DNA of 51,868 nucleotides from Monosporascus cannonballus. Its lineage: Eukaryota > Ascomycota > Sordariomycetes > Xylariales. The notes beneath the pieces were generated by a model. The model searched no databases, had not been told where the DNA came from, and saw only the letters and a program-made list of their open reading frames with translations. This document shows, in pieces, positions 11,239 to 22,179 of this stretch. Numbering within the stretch: position 1 is the first letter of the stretch; each line of letters opens with the position of its first letter. The position numbers and the translations under genes are program-made. Location of the stretch: positions 1 through 51,868 of the forward strand of contig QJNS01000373.1 in assembly GCA_004154925.1 (NCBI GenBank), written 5' to 3'.

Positions 11239-11239
11239 G

Positions 11240-12460
11240 ATTTCTCACCCTCTTACGGACTAGACCAAAGTCTCTCCGTCAAGTTTTATATGCGCCCTCA
11301 CCTGGGCCGATCCCCGCTCCAAAGTCCCCAAGGAAAAGATACCGGTATAACGGGAAAACCCCAGCTCCAAGCGAGTCAGGGGGCGTCCTCACCCCGATAT
11401 GCATGCCAGAATATCGTGTTGGAGATAAGATATTCCGAGAGAACCCTTATGACGCATATGGAGGTACTCCAATGCAGAACTACGTTCGTTGGCTGATCCC
11501 TACGTAGTTGGCCGTTATATATAGTAGGGAGGCGGGGTAGATCTGGGGTTGGTGGGTAGTAATGTGGAAAGATGTGGGTGAGGCTTTGGTACCGTGACAG
11601 GGGGAGTCTATTGGGCTCTCGATGCAAACCCCCTGGCGAGTACACCTGGTTCTCGGTAAAGAAGAAAGCAAGGAGGTAACGCTACTTAGCACCCGTCTGC
11701 GAGCGTACTCCGTGTGACATTCGTTGTGCATAATCACCCAGACCAGATGATTATAATAAAACTAGCTGTGGGAGATCCACCCATCGGTAGCTTGAACCCG
11801 AACTGCGCTAGAAATGACAATGACAGGGACAGGGACAGGGCCGGGAAACCGAGGAAGGGCAAGGTTATGTTGATGAAAAATGAGGATGATTATAATTCCG
11901 CCAACACCGCTGTATGCATCATGAGTATATACAATAAGAGGCTGTCGAGGCCCGTATGCATGCTTTCTATGATAGGCGGCCGGTCCCATCTTCTATGCGA
12001 CCGTACTCTCTTCCATGACTCCGGAATGATGCCAAGTAGAACATATCTATGTGTATCGAACTCCACGTACGAAACAAACCAGCCGTCCAGGCCGCGGTTC
12101 GTACGGCCAAACCAAAAAAGCAAAGCGAGGGGGCAACTCCTCATGTCAAACATAGTAGGAACGAGCCAGAAACGGGCCTGCCCATTGTGGATGATATCCA
12201 GCGGATAAGCGCCGCTAACAGTTTCTGCGGTGACCACGCCGGTGCAAGATCCCACGGTGTCCATTCTCGCAGAAGGCACAGAAGGGGCTAAATCAATGCG
12301 GCCAACCAGACACGGTCCGGGGTTATTGAGGATCTTATACCATGCTGCGAGGGTCGCAGAGCACCGCAACCTATGCGACGGGAGGATAGTCGCATCCGTA
12401 GGCTGCCTTGGCAGTTCCGAATTGGGACAATTATATTGGCGGCACAATCGGCGCAATCGG
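11240..12460. other. Intergenic, nothing supported
   Basis: This lies between the head of the acyl-CoA synthetase and the tail of the mannosyltransferase gene. Overlapping open frames on both strands (for example minus 11890-12522) have no motifs and one overlaps the real 3' exon of the neighbour. A short run of GACAGG units lies at 11820-11839. Confidence 0.5.
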
Positions 12461-12466
12461 GAACGC

Positions 12467-13646
12467 CTAACTCTTCTCTCCGATGTGCCTTTCGCTTTCT
12501 GGTTTCCAGGTACCTGTGCCAATTAGTGAAAGATTACAAAGGGACCTGGAACAGTGGCATACCTTCAAAGTCGTGCTTGACGAAAGCCATTGGGTCGTCG
12601 TAGTCTTTCGCACCCATCTGCTGGACACCAGGCGAGAAACTGGTGATAGGCAGAACAACAACGTCGCCAACTTTCTTTGGTGTCCCGATCCCCGTGAAGT
12701 TCAGAAAGGTAATGTTGGAGTTGCTCTGGTCCATATTGAAGTACCGCGGATCATTGAAATAGTCGAAGATAACGTCTGTCCAGACCGCAGGGCCAGTGAA
12801 TTCCATGACGCTCTTTTCTTTCGTTATGAAGACACCCTCCTTCTTTCTCCTCAGAGTCTCCTCTGTGATACGCGTGACAATATCACGGAGGACGGGATGA
12901 CCGGGTTTCGCTTGAATGGTCCACTGGCAGAACTGAATCCGCCGACTATACCAATCTTTCCAATCCGGCCTGTCAGGGTCGGCTTCAATACCAATAACCA
13001 GACCAATGCTATTCCTCGGTACGCTATCGGGGATCCAGTCTAACGCGCTCCTGATGGCATACGTATCGATGTCGGAGTATATGCCACCGCGCGCAAGTAA
13101 GATTAGATAGCGGAAGAAGTCGGCCTTGAGCACAGGCTGGGGCAGGGCGTTGTATGCTTCGAGAACCTCGGGGACGGCTCCATAAAGGAGTGTTATGAGG
13201 TGGACAGCAACCTGATCCGTGATGACCTCGTGCACGAAGCCGGGATGCAACTCCGTCCAAGAAGCCTCCTGATCTCGGAAAGTGAACTCCCCATTCGCCG
13301 GAGTATACTTCCATGTCTGCCAGATGTAGGCGGGAAACTTGGTCTCGACGTCATATGGATATTGGTATGCGAGCTTGTCATATAGTGACATCTTGGACAT
13401 ATCTTGGATCGCTTTTTTGGCGGGAACCTTGTGGGCATGTTGAGGAGTGCTCTGGTCGGAGGACCCAGCTTCGGCGTTGGTCGTCGGCTCGTTGTGAAGC
13501 CTCCCCGAATCATTGTCGCCGTTGTCAGACTTGGCGGGTGGTTTTGAGAAAGGCTCCGGATCGTTTGACGTCTGCGAGTGGCGCAGGAGGAAGAAGGCTG
13601 TGAGGAAGAAGGCGGCAAAAATAATTGCCCTCCTAAAGGACATCAT
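12467..13646 (-). CDS. och1: Och1-like initiation alpha-1,6-mannosyltransferase (GT32)
   Basis: Type II Golgi enzyme that adds the first alpha-1,6-mannose to the N-glycan core. The start is ATG 13646 (MMSFRRAII), giving a short cytosolic tail and one membrane anchor (AIIFAAFFLTAFFLL). An open frame extends upstream without a conserved start. After a Ser/Pro/Asn-rich stem the catalytic part shows KFPAYIWQTWKYTP, KADFFRYLILLARGGIYSDIDTYA (shown as two parts KADFFRYLILL and ARGGIYSDIDTYA; DID is the DxD metal/GDP-mannose motif) and MEFTGPAVWTD. The tail is in a second exon: splicing 12514-12562 (49 bp, donor GTATGC, acceptor CACAG) turns a spurious end into HDFEG-TWKPESERHIGEKS, as in the family. 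Exons 12563-13646 and 12467-12513 encode 376 aa. Very likely functional. Confidence 0.92.
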
Positions 13647-13649
13647 CCT

Positions 13650-15490
13650 GACGGTTGTCCTTGTCAGAGGTTTATTAGTATCGATACAGTATGCGTTAAT
13701 AGTTTGACCAGGCTGGAATCGCGACACAGTAACGCTGATGGTAGAAGTAGAAGCAGTGAAGAGGCGTCAAAGCTGAGCGCGGAAGACTGAAGAGTGCAAC
13801 TACAGCATCAGGCAGACAGGCGTATGCCCCTGACGTGGCTGTTCTAAGGGAAAGACTACTGGTTGGTGGTGATAGGTGACATAGGATGTTATAAACAAAA
13901 TCCTTCCCCTACATGTAGTGCTGACAGCTTTGACATCTGCATGGGAGGCGAGATCATGTAGGCTGGAACCTTGAGGAAGCAAACATCAAAACAGCCCAAG
14001 CCAGCATCGTTGCGAAAATTGTCAAACTGGGTAGAGAGATACGAAGTAAGTTAGACAGGGATCTCGATAGGGGATTGGGGACTTCTGGTCACACCCGGCG
14101 CCTTACCTAACATGGTTAGCCGTTCGGTAAGATTTATTGACATGGAGAATGGAACCTACTGATGTCACTAAAACAGCTAATGCAGGCCCCCCTCCCCAAT
14201 CGCATGGTTCAGCTTTTGGATCCTGTGCTAAGAAATAAAAATAGTATGTAGCCACTGGGTACAAGCAACTAAAGATTATGCAGGTAGCAACTGTTAATAA
14301 GTGGGTGATGTCTGACCTATACTAAATTATCTTCTGCTTTTATACAATACCATTCAAAGTTGCCTGGTTGTTTATTTCCATACATCTCAACCTAATGCTA
14401 CAAGGCAAGGCAAAGCCTGGGCAACTTAAGGGGGCAGGAATGGCTTTGGTCGCACAACAACACCTAAACAGAGATTTACAGACTACCTACTAAGATAGAG
14501 GGCTTTTCAGGAACTGCTGACTAAGGTAATACTGGATGAATCCTCCTGTGCGAGAGCAATTACATGATGACAACTCTCTGACGATTCATCCCTACAAATG
14601 CCTATTTCGATAGCTGTCGCTCCTCGCCCCCAAATCTCTTGCGGACGATCGGCTCCGGCGTGCAAGCTGCAGCCAACCGATTGTTCTGTCTATGTCAAGC
14701 CTGACCCCCCCCCTAAAATGGAGGTCATCGATGAGTGGTGCTTCGCCCTGAGACGAACTCGTCTAGTCTGTGAACCTATGTACGGCCTATCAACGGGCAA
14801 AAATGTCTTTACACACCAAACCAGCCAACAAGCTTGTCTAGTAGCCGAGGAGGGGAGTTACTGGAAGTCTAGCGCCAGAACTGCCGGGTATTGCGACCAG
14901 CAGCTAATCGGGATATGTTTAAATCATCGATTGAATTTACCGGGCTTCTCTCAGAGTTAGACCGCCGTGCGGGTCTATTGGGCATCAGTCTTGTGCTAAC
15001 GAGCCCGGGTTTCAGCGCCAGGGCCAAGTAAGTGAGTGCCTGGAGCAACTTTCATGCTGCCATTTTGCCCACAGATTCCTCTCTTATTTATTATGTAAGA
15101 GTTCAGACTGTGAACGGGAGTTTCACGTACGGTACGTTAAGTTAAGCTCTCCATTCTCAGTTGATAGCAAGCTGCCTTCAAGGTATGTTTGCTCGGGTAC
15201 GATGGCACATAAGCACTGCATGATGCATGGAACATAATAACGACGAACAGAGAGTCAATCATGTAGCATTCAATCATAATGCTACAAATACCGTTTTCGA
15301 ATTGGGGACATCTCGTACAAAAGAAAATAACTGCGCCACGCTCTGTTACGATATTACAAAAGATGCATCATCATCATCATCATATGCTTCATTACTTCCT
15401 GCCCGCCCCCGTCAAATCTCATTATCAGATCTTAACACATTCTAAATGTCATGTCCTGCGCACAAATAGTTAGTAAAAGCTAACCACATA
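13650..15490. other. Intergenic, nothing recognised
   Basis: About 1.8 kb with moderate AT content. It includes the upstream region of the mannosyltransferase gene. Small frames (for example plus 14598-14960) lack protein-like composition. A short (ATC)n run lies near 15366-15383. Confidence 0.5.
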
Positions 15491-15493
15491 ATA

Positions 15494-16055
15494 TCACCCA
15501 CAATCTGGGGCGGCGGGGACGAAAAACTCACGGCCGAGCTGCTTGCCGCGCTTCGAGACCTCGCGGGCGTGGTACTGCTTGATTTTGGCGCGGCGCGCCT
15601 CCTCCTTGGCCTCGAGCTCGAGGCGCCGGACGTCCTCGCGAGCTTCTCGCACGCGCAGGCGTGCCGCCTCGAGCGCCTGGTCCGCCTCCGCCTCGGCCCG
15701 CTCGGCATTCGTAACGTGCTCGCGCGCCGCCTGGATCGACGGGTCTAAGTCCGCTCCACTGAGACCGTGGCCGCCTCCGAAGCGGGATAGCACGCTGCGG
15801 CGCTGGGGTGGCTCGGACGCGCCTGTGTTTTTGGTGGTGCTGCGTTAGCATTGTATGTTGCGGTGTGGGGTGTGGCGGGGGGCACCTACTCCCTGAGGTG
15901 CGAGAACTGACGGACGTGGTCCGGTTTGAGGTGGTCGCGGTTGGCGAGGGCGTGCGGTGGCGGGAGCCGAAGGGGCCATGGTGCTTCTTCTCGGGGGGCG
16001 GCGCGGGCTCCTCGACGACCTGCTCTTCAGGCTTTCGGCTGGAGAAGAAAGGCAT
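15494..16055 (-). CDS. Conserved fungal small coiled-coil protein, 164 aa
   Basis: Two exons, 15890-16055 and 15494-15822, are joined across a 67-bp intron (donor GTAGGT, acceptor CACAG) in phase 1, giving 164 aa. The N terminus (MPFFSSRKPEEQ) is followed by a Pro/Ser/Thr-rich, basic, probably disordered part. From about residue 75 a DPSIQAAREHV start leads into a long charged helix (AERAEAEADQALEAARLRVR, then VRRLELEAKEEARRAKIKQ) and a basic KRGKQLGREF tail. This layout is typical of an uncharacterised family found across filamentous ascomycetes. The function is unknown; a coiled-coil adaptor is only a guess. The exon join removes a spurious Arg/Pro-rich reading frame that otherwise continues exon 1. 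Confidence 0.72.
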
Positions 16056-16059
16056 CTTG

Positions 16060-17890
16060 GAGTGGTGTTGCTCTTGCCTCAGGTAATCGATGAAATTATT
16101 AATAGGAACTGTTCCTCGAGGGACTAAAATTTGGCCGTCAAGTTGGGTTGCACGATCTGACTGATATGATATGGATAACGGGGAACAAAGCTAGCCTCCA
16201 TGCTGGGGAGAGGGAGCCGTCCCCTATTTGAGTATTTCTGAGCACCACAGCAATCACGCGAATCGATACAGAATGAATATCGATCATCCCCTTGACACAA
16301 ACCTGCTTCTCCGATGGTTGGTTATGTCTCGAAAAGCCTTGGGGGATCAACGCCCATGACGTAAAGGTGTGACATACACACAAGCTGGCGACGGCGCGGC
16401 CAATGAGGTCTGAGACGGTGACAGTGGTGGCCCAATTAGGGGTCTTGGGGACACCTAAATCGGTCGGGTCTGGGCCCTCGTTCTTGGGACGTGAAGCTTA
16501 TCGAGAGCCAAGTCACGCCGGACGCGTTTGTTATAGGTCCCCAGACCTCCACCCAGACAGCTCTAGGATGAAATTTCCACAGAAGTCCAGAATCAGCATT
16601 AAGCTCACGGTGGGCGACTCAGCGCGACTCCTAATGAGTGATCCGAGAATGGTTGGCGTGCAAAATACCAGATGCCACGGAATACAATTACATCATCGCG
16701 CATGGAAACCTGATTATCTGCCAATTTGGGGAATCTTATCACAGGTTCCAGGTGTCGGAGGCGAGAGTCATGGACTCAACCCCCCTGATTGGTGACACCG
16801 CGGCGTATCAGTGTATGTGCAGATTACAGTACGCACAAACAACGCGAAAAGAGATTACCTAACTCATAAGATTCATAAAACATTTCCAAGGCACCGGGTA
16901 CGCGACATCCATCGCCGCATTCCATATGTATGTTTCGTTCATACCTACTGTTACAGCGGTGGATAGTGGCATTAGAAGATACAGCCCTGAGGTAATTCCC
17001 GTCTTGGCCAGCCACGCGGCGCGAATACGTTCCGCGGACTATATACAATGGTTCACCAAAAGAGGACAATCCTAGATTCTAGGCACTCACCCTCTTCTCG
17101 ACTATTTGTATGATACAGGCAGTGTTTTGGTACGACTGGCATAGATGATATGTCCGTGTGTATCACTGTCGACTTACAGAGGTGTCCAGTCAATATCCGG
17201 AAGCCGCAGGTGCAGAGACCCCGCGGGAGAGATTTGCGCCGACTCCGTCTTTCACAGCTTCGCCGAATGAGCGGAGCGCCATTCATCATAAGCAGCTTAC
17301 GATAAGCCCGGCAGAAAGCCCCCATTGAAGTTGCAACGCATCTAATTGCATACTTATGCTTGGTCGAGTAGTTACGAGTTGTACGTCACATACCCGCAAC
17401 ACGGTAATGGCATCAGGCTAAGACGGCTCAAAGGAAACATATGAATGCATATTTATCATAAAAGACCAGAATACCTTGCTTTGACCTCCGCTGAGATGGA
17501 CGAAGGGATAATAATGCACCATGTTACTTACTGGAGAGTGCAAAGCTTGGCCTTGCTGTTGTCGCCCGCTTATACAATCAGTGCGCCAAGTGGCTCCTTC
17601 CGCGGGCTGATATTGGTCCGACTAGCCTCATATCTCCGCCAGCCACCGGCAATATGCAATAAGCTACAGAGTTACACCCCCATGATCCCTTCCACGGGCC
17701 AGCGAAGCCCTTGGATAGGAAGATGTCAAAATGGAGTTCTTTGGGCATTTAGATGTGGGATTTTAAGGGAAGACTTCCTCACCACCCATATCACATACGC
17801 CCCTGCCTGTTAGTGCTGCTGGGTTTTGGTGTACTTGTCGTGTTATTGTCGTAATATACGATAACGAAAATCGGACGGGAGACAAACACC
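16060..17890. other. Intergenic, nothing supported
   Basis: About 1.8 kb. Several frames of 70-130 codons exist (plus 16403-16795, plus 17445-17813, minus 17053-17325) but none shows a motif, hydrophobic pattern or conserved ending. No repeats were noticed. Confidence 0.45.
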
Positions 17891-17894
17891 GGAG

Positions 17895-19109
17895 ATGGGT
17901 TCCGAGCCCGCAAGGACCACGGCCGCCGCCGCAGAGGACCCGGGGGAACGTCTGGCGGTGGGCGGCCACTTCTACCCGCGGACGCCCTATAACGTCGTGG
18001 GGACGCTGCCGCCCCTGATCCCGGTCCCTGATCCCGAGAGTCTGCAGTGGGATAGCGGACTGTCGCTGCACGGCCTCGCCGGCCTCGGGATCAACGGCAT
18101 CGCCGAGCGGCGGCACAGCGGCTGGGCCGCCGTCGAGCAGCAATGGGAGGCCATCCAGGAGAAAGAGGAAATGGAGGGTGGGAGGGAGAGGAAGAAGCGG
18201 AAGATAAAAACGTAACTATATAACTACCCATCTGCCTAACCTACCCGAAAATGCCAAGTATTGCGACATCCTCGATCGCAGCGGCGCAGGAAATTTGTCT
18301 AGTAGCTGACACCATGCCATTTCTTCCCGCCAAACAGGCAACCACCATCGCAGAAGGTCAGAGAGACTACGAGCAAGTTCCCCTACCCACACGTGTCGAT
18401 CCCGGCGCCGCGCCTCGAGTCCGACTTCCGCATCCAGGTGACGCTGAGCGCGCAGTCCGCCACCATGGCCGCAGGCGGCGGCGACGGCGCCAGGGAGAAG
18501 CGGTGGACGACGTTCTCGGGGGGCGCGTGGAGCGGGTGCTTCGGATACGGCACCGTCGTGGTAAGTCTGCCCCTGTTCTTTCCCCCTTAGGATATCGCTC
18601 CAGGCCAGCGGCGCGTTCATTTATCTGCTTCGACGATTTCGCGGAGACTGGTGCTTCTGCTGATTCCCATTGCTCCTTTTTACAGGGCGGCGGCCAGGAG
18701 ACGCAGGACCTCACCCACGGGAACACGTCCGGGCTCCAGGTCGAGACGACGCAGCGCCTCGAGACGGCGGACGAGCCGCCAGCCTAGTAAGTCCTGCCCC
18801 CGTCTGGCGTATCGTCTAGCCAACCGGCGCGACGTACGCGCCCTATCTCCGACTCGTTCGGACTAACCGGCTCCCTCCTCTTCCCCGTCGAACAGCATCG
18901 AGTGCAAGGCGCGCGGCACGGTCACGGGACCCGCAGACATCCTAAGGGCCCTAGGCGACCGGGATACCGAGAAGGCCGACGCCCCCCGGTACAGCTGCCG
19001 CGTGCTCATCACGATGAAGACGGCCGACGAGCGGTACGCCGAGAGGCTCAACTTCGGGATGTGGGTCGGCGGCTGCGTCTGGAAAGGCGCGGATATCGTG
19101 TGCGAGTAG
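17895..19109 (+). CDS. DUF3237 (UPF0311) domain protein
   Basis: The C-terminal part is a DUF3237 barrel: FPYPHVSIPAPRLESDFRI, TTFSGGAWSGCFGYGTVV, GGGQETQDLTHG, LETADEPPAYIECKARGTV and a tail ending KGADIVCE. Introns 18561-18685 and 18787-18895 (branch ACTAAC) are clear. Upstream, a frame from ATG 17895 encodes HFYPRTPYNVVGTLPP, DSGLSLHGLAGLGING and a Lys/Arg-rich end (RKKRKIK). It lies in the same frame as DUF3237, and an intron 18212-18337 (GTAACT...AACAG, 126 bp) joins the two in phase, giving exons 17895-18211, 18338-18560, 18686-18786 and 18896-19109 (284 aa). The alternative is two genes, a 106-aa protein ending at 18215 and a DUF3237 gene starting near 18251. Only 36 bases would separate them, so I prefer one gene. 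The biochemical role of DUF3237 is not known. Confidence 0.62.
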
Positions 19110-19436
19110 GTCCAATTTTTATTTATATTTATTTATTTGGGTTATATGAATGTTTCTGTTGGTGCGTGCGTGTTTACTGATGGTGGATATAGTGCGTATA
19201 GAGTTGTATGAATGAAGTACTCGTCGCGTGGGGGAGGTGGTGTGGAGGTAGAGGTTAGGGGTAGGGGGTGTGTGTGCGTGATGCATATTGTTAGGACAGG
19301 TGGGGAAATTGCAGCCGCCAAAGTACCACCCGGGATGCCACTTAGCAGTGGCTGTCACGATGCGTTTCGAAAGCGCGCTGCTGGGCGAAGGATACAGGAC
19401 TACCGCTATGTCTCTCGTGTTTATTCGAGAACCACA

Positions 19437-19841
19437 TCATCCACCAAATCCTTTCGCATGCTGCTTGGCCGTCCCGGATTCATGCGTGTTCCTGGTGCAT
19501 TTGGGGCAGTAGAGTGTCAGAGTCACCGGCTTGCCAGTGTCCCCCCGCGGGCACGGCTTTTCGCGTCCATCTTCATCCCCGCATCCCGAGGTCGCTCCTG
19601 CCGCCGGCTGGGACTGAGATCCTGACCCCGCTACTGCTTTGGGATCCGGGTCCCGCCTGCCACCTTCACCCGGCTTCGCGGAGAGGACGTCTGGAGGGGG
19701 GCGCGGCTCGGGCGAGGGTGCGCCTGACCGACGGGTGCGGTCGGCTTCTTGGTCGCGCGCCCGCTCCGTTGGCCGATTGCGCTTTTGCAGTTTCGGCATT
19801 CTGGGCTGTGCGAGGGATATGTTTGGCAGCCATCTGGGCAT
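19437..19841 (-). CDS. Uncertain ORF, 134 aa, with CPKC motif near the C terminus
   Basis: The open frame has a Pro/Arg/Asp-rich low-complexity body and a distinct end, LTLYCPKCTRNTHESG followed by TAKQHAKGFGG. A second overlapping minus frame starts MAAKHIPRTAQNAETAKAQS, so the gene could start there and shift frame through an intron. The CxxC end resembles a small zinc-binding knuckle, but only one Cys pair is certain (a CGDEDGREKPC pair precedes it). This may be a real small gene or a leftover. The rest of 19110-20070 shows no other coding signal. Confidence 0.3.
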   Translation of the reverse strand: MPRWLPNISLAQPRMPKLQKRNRPTERARDQEADRTRRSGAPSPEPRPPPDVLSAKPGEGGRRDPDPKAVAGSGSQSQPAAGATSGCGDEDGREKPCPRGDTGKPVTLTLYCPKCTRNTHESGTAKQHAKGFGG

Positions 19842-20077
19842 CGTAGATTCTTGAATCGTGATATGAATGAAGCTCCTCTTTGTTGCCGGAGTCCTTATGT
19901 GCGGTCACACAAAGATGCGCACGTATCAATGGCAGGGGTTCAAGCACGATGAAAGACGCCACCGCGGTGGTTGGTTCTGTTGTATGATACCTCAAAGCTG
20001 TCTGGCGATTTCCCTTCTGGCTGATATCTGGGCTTGGTCTTCGGAAAGTACAGTGGGTTTTCGCTAGCGGAAGCGCG

Positions 20078-22172
20078 CTAGATTCTTATATGGCCGCCAA
20101 TCTCCTGCCAGACGAGCTCGAGCTGGTTTTCGCTCCACATGTCCAGCCATACTATACCTTTGAGCGTGGCCAGCAATGTCTCCTTCTCGAGAATGTTCCG
20201 CATACGGCAGTACCTGGTCAGCGTGTTTATGAAGAACTCGTGGTGGTCGCCGAGCAAGATACCACGGTACATGAATGGCGCGTCAGCCGGTGACGATGGC
20301 ATCCGGATGCAAGATCCTATGGAGAGTATCCACAGCAGGATGTTTTCGTGCAGGTCAGATTTTATAGCGCCCCAAGTGCTGACGTCCAAGGTTTCTGACG
20401 TTGTAGTTGACCAGCTTTCCGTAGAGACCTGCCCCACGCTGCTAGTAGTGTGGTGCGACTCCGGGGATCCATGGGTCTCGGGGTCGGACAGCAGATCCAG
20501 CACCATGAGGGTGTCACAGAGAGATGACATGAGTGCTTCCGTGAGAGCCCGGTGTCTGTAGGCCGCGGGCGGCTGTCCTCGTATGGCTAAATGCAAGAAC
20601 AAGTGGGACGCGTAGATAAGAGCGTTGGATACGTCCGTAGGCGGCTCGGTCTCCATCCAGGTCTCGTTGTTTTCAGACGGCATCAGAACCGGAAGCGATT
20701 CTGCTCTAGTCGAGGAGTGTTGTCGACTGCGGATTAAGTCCTCGAGCTGGCACAACCGCCACTCTAGGAGATATATCGAATCGCTGATCTGAGCTCGTTC
20801 GGCTGTGAAGTTCTTGGGGTCGGCCCAGTCGAAGGTATTGATGCCGTCGGCGATCGAGTAAAGTAATTCGAAAAGCTCAATGGCCTCCCGATTCTGGATA
20901 CTGAGGTCGTTTAAGCCAATAGCTTCTGTGTTAGCAACCATCGACCGGCTCATGAATCTGTCCTTAAGCCCTAGCGACATGGCAAGTTTAGGGATCAACG
21001 GAAATACCAACGACTTATTTGCTGCAGTCGCGTAGGAGAAATCAGCCCTTGTTGGGTGTTAGTTTGGGAGAAGCATAGCGCATTGCCACCCAGTGGAAGA
21101 CTTACCAGGCCAACGTCCGTTGTAGTAGACTACTATAATCAAAGCCCTCTAGAATCCCGCCTCTTAACTCAACCATTCTTCTTAACCCATTCAAGTGCGC
21201 CGCAGCGGCTGCCAAAGAACCGATATAAGACTGGGAGATGTAAGTGTTTATCTCGAGCTGCAAAGCCTAGCAGGCATAAGCGGCTCACCTCAATGTTGAC
21301 TAGTAGAGCAACGGCAACGATAACACCGTCAGAGACAGGGGTATCAATGTTTTTACCCTCTAGGTTCAGCCTCTCGTTTATGGATTTCACAGCTTGGAGG
21401 CGGTGGAAGTCTATCGTCGTAGTATCGGCCCAGTTCGCGAGAGAATTATGCATTGCCGCCACGTTGGCCATGAAGGCATGTGTTGCTGCATTATCGACAT
21501 TGATCTGGACTTCAAATCAGTATGATGAGGGTTTGCTTCACGAAAGGTGCTCACTGAGCTCATCCAGTCACCGTCAGGGTTGGTCGCAAACGTGGTGGCA
21601 AGAAAGCTTGAATGGTCTGCGTGTATATGGGGGTTAGCCCTCGAACGCCTTCACCTCGTCGAACGCAAAGCTGTAGGGGTCGCCCTACGGATGTTCATAT
21701 AAGTCGGAGCTCCTGCTCGATCGAACCACTTCTCGACGAACTTCTCCTGGGGCGAAAGGCACACGGTCATGCAATACTTTAACAGGTTTTCTGTCAAAGG
21801 CGTCGTCTCGATGCGCAGCAAGGAGAAGTTAGGGAGTTCCCTGGCAACGGTTATGGCAAGGTTTTTCCCTATCACGGTAGTCTCCCACTTGGGGGTTGCT
21901 TCAGATACATCAACGTCGGTGTTTGCGTTTTCGGTAGACGAAGGTCGCTTCCTCCGGGTATGTGAACTGACGCTTGTGCCTAATCGAAACTTCGATATAC
22001 GTTCTTTTTGCGTACCCTGCTCCTTCTTTAGAAAGGGCGTACTCGTCTGGTTCGGCAGCTTCTGGCGCCTAGCGTGAGAGCGGACTCTACGTCGCGTCTC
22101 ATCGTTTCGGGCGATGGTGTTGATGGAAGTGATGAACTGGAACCCGGGCTCTGTGGCTTGGGGTGAGACCAT
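20078..22172 (-). CDS. Fungal transcription-factor-like protein (Fungal_trans_2 type), five exons
   Basis: Exons 21689-22172, 21555-21616, 21289-21504, 21106-21230 and 20078-21047 join in frame (introns 72, 50, 58 and 58 bp), giving 618 aa. The N terminus FQFITSINTIARNDETRRR-VRSHARRQKLP is the hallmark of a large ascomycete family that has the regulator C-terminal domain but no Zn2Cys6 cluster. Next come a Ser/Lys-rich linker, the core ENLLKYCMTVCLSPQEKF, WFDRAGAPTYMNI, HAFMANVAAMHNSLANWAD, NIE-SYIGSLAAAAAHLNGL and RRMVELRGGI, and a helical C-terminal half (LLEWRLCQLEDLIRSR, HENILLWILSIGSC) ending WQEIGGHIRI. Proteins of this type are generally assumed to be regulators or inactive relatives, and DNA binding is not evident here. 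No frameshifts were found, so it appears intact. Confidence 0.82.
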
Positions 22173-22179
22173 TTTGGAC

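Noticed and set aside
11890..12522. 210-codon minus-strand frame
   Set aside because: It overlaps the real 3' exon of the mannosyltransferase gene in another frame and shows no motif.
12534..12562. Och1 ending with MPLFQVPL as translated straight through
   Set aside because: Those residues come from an unspliced 49-bp intron; splicing restores the family C terminus ending at 12467.
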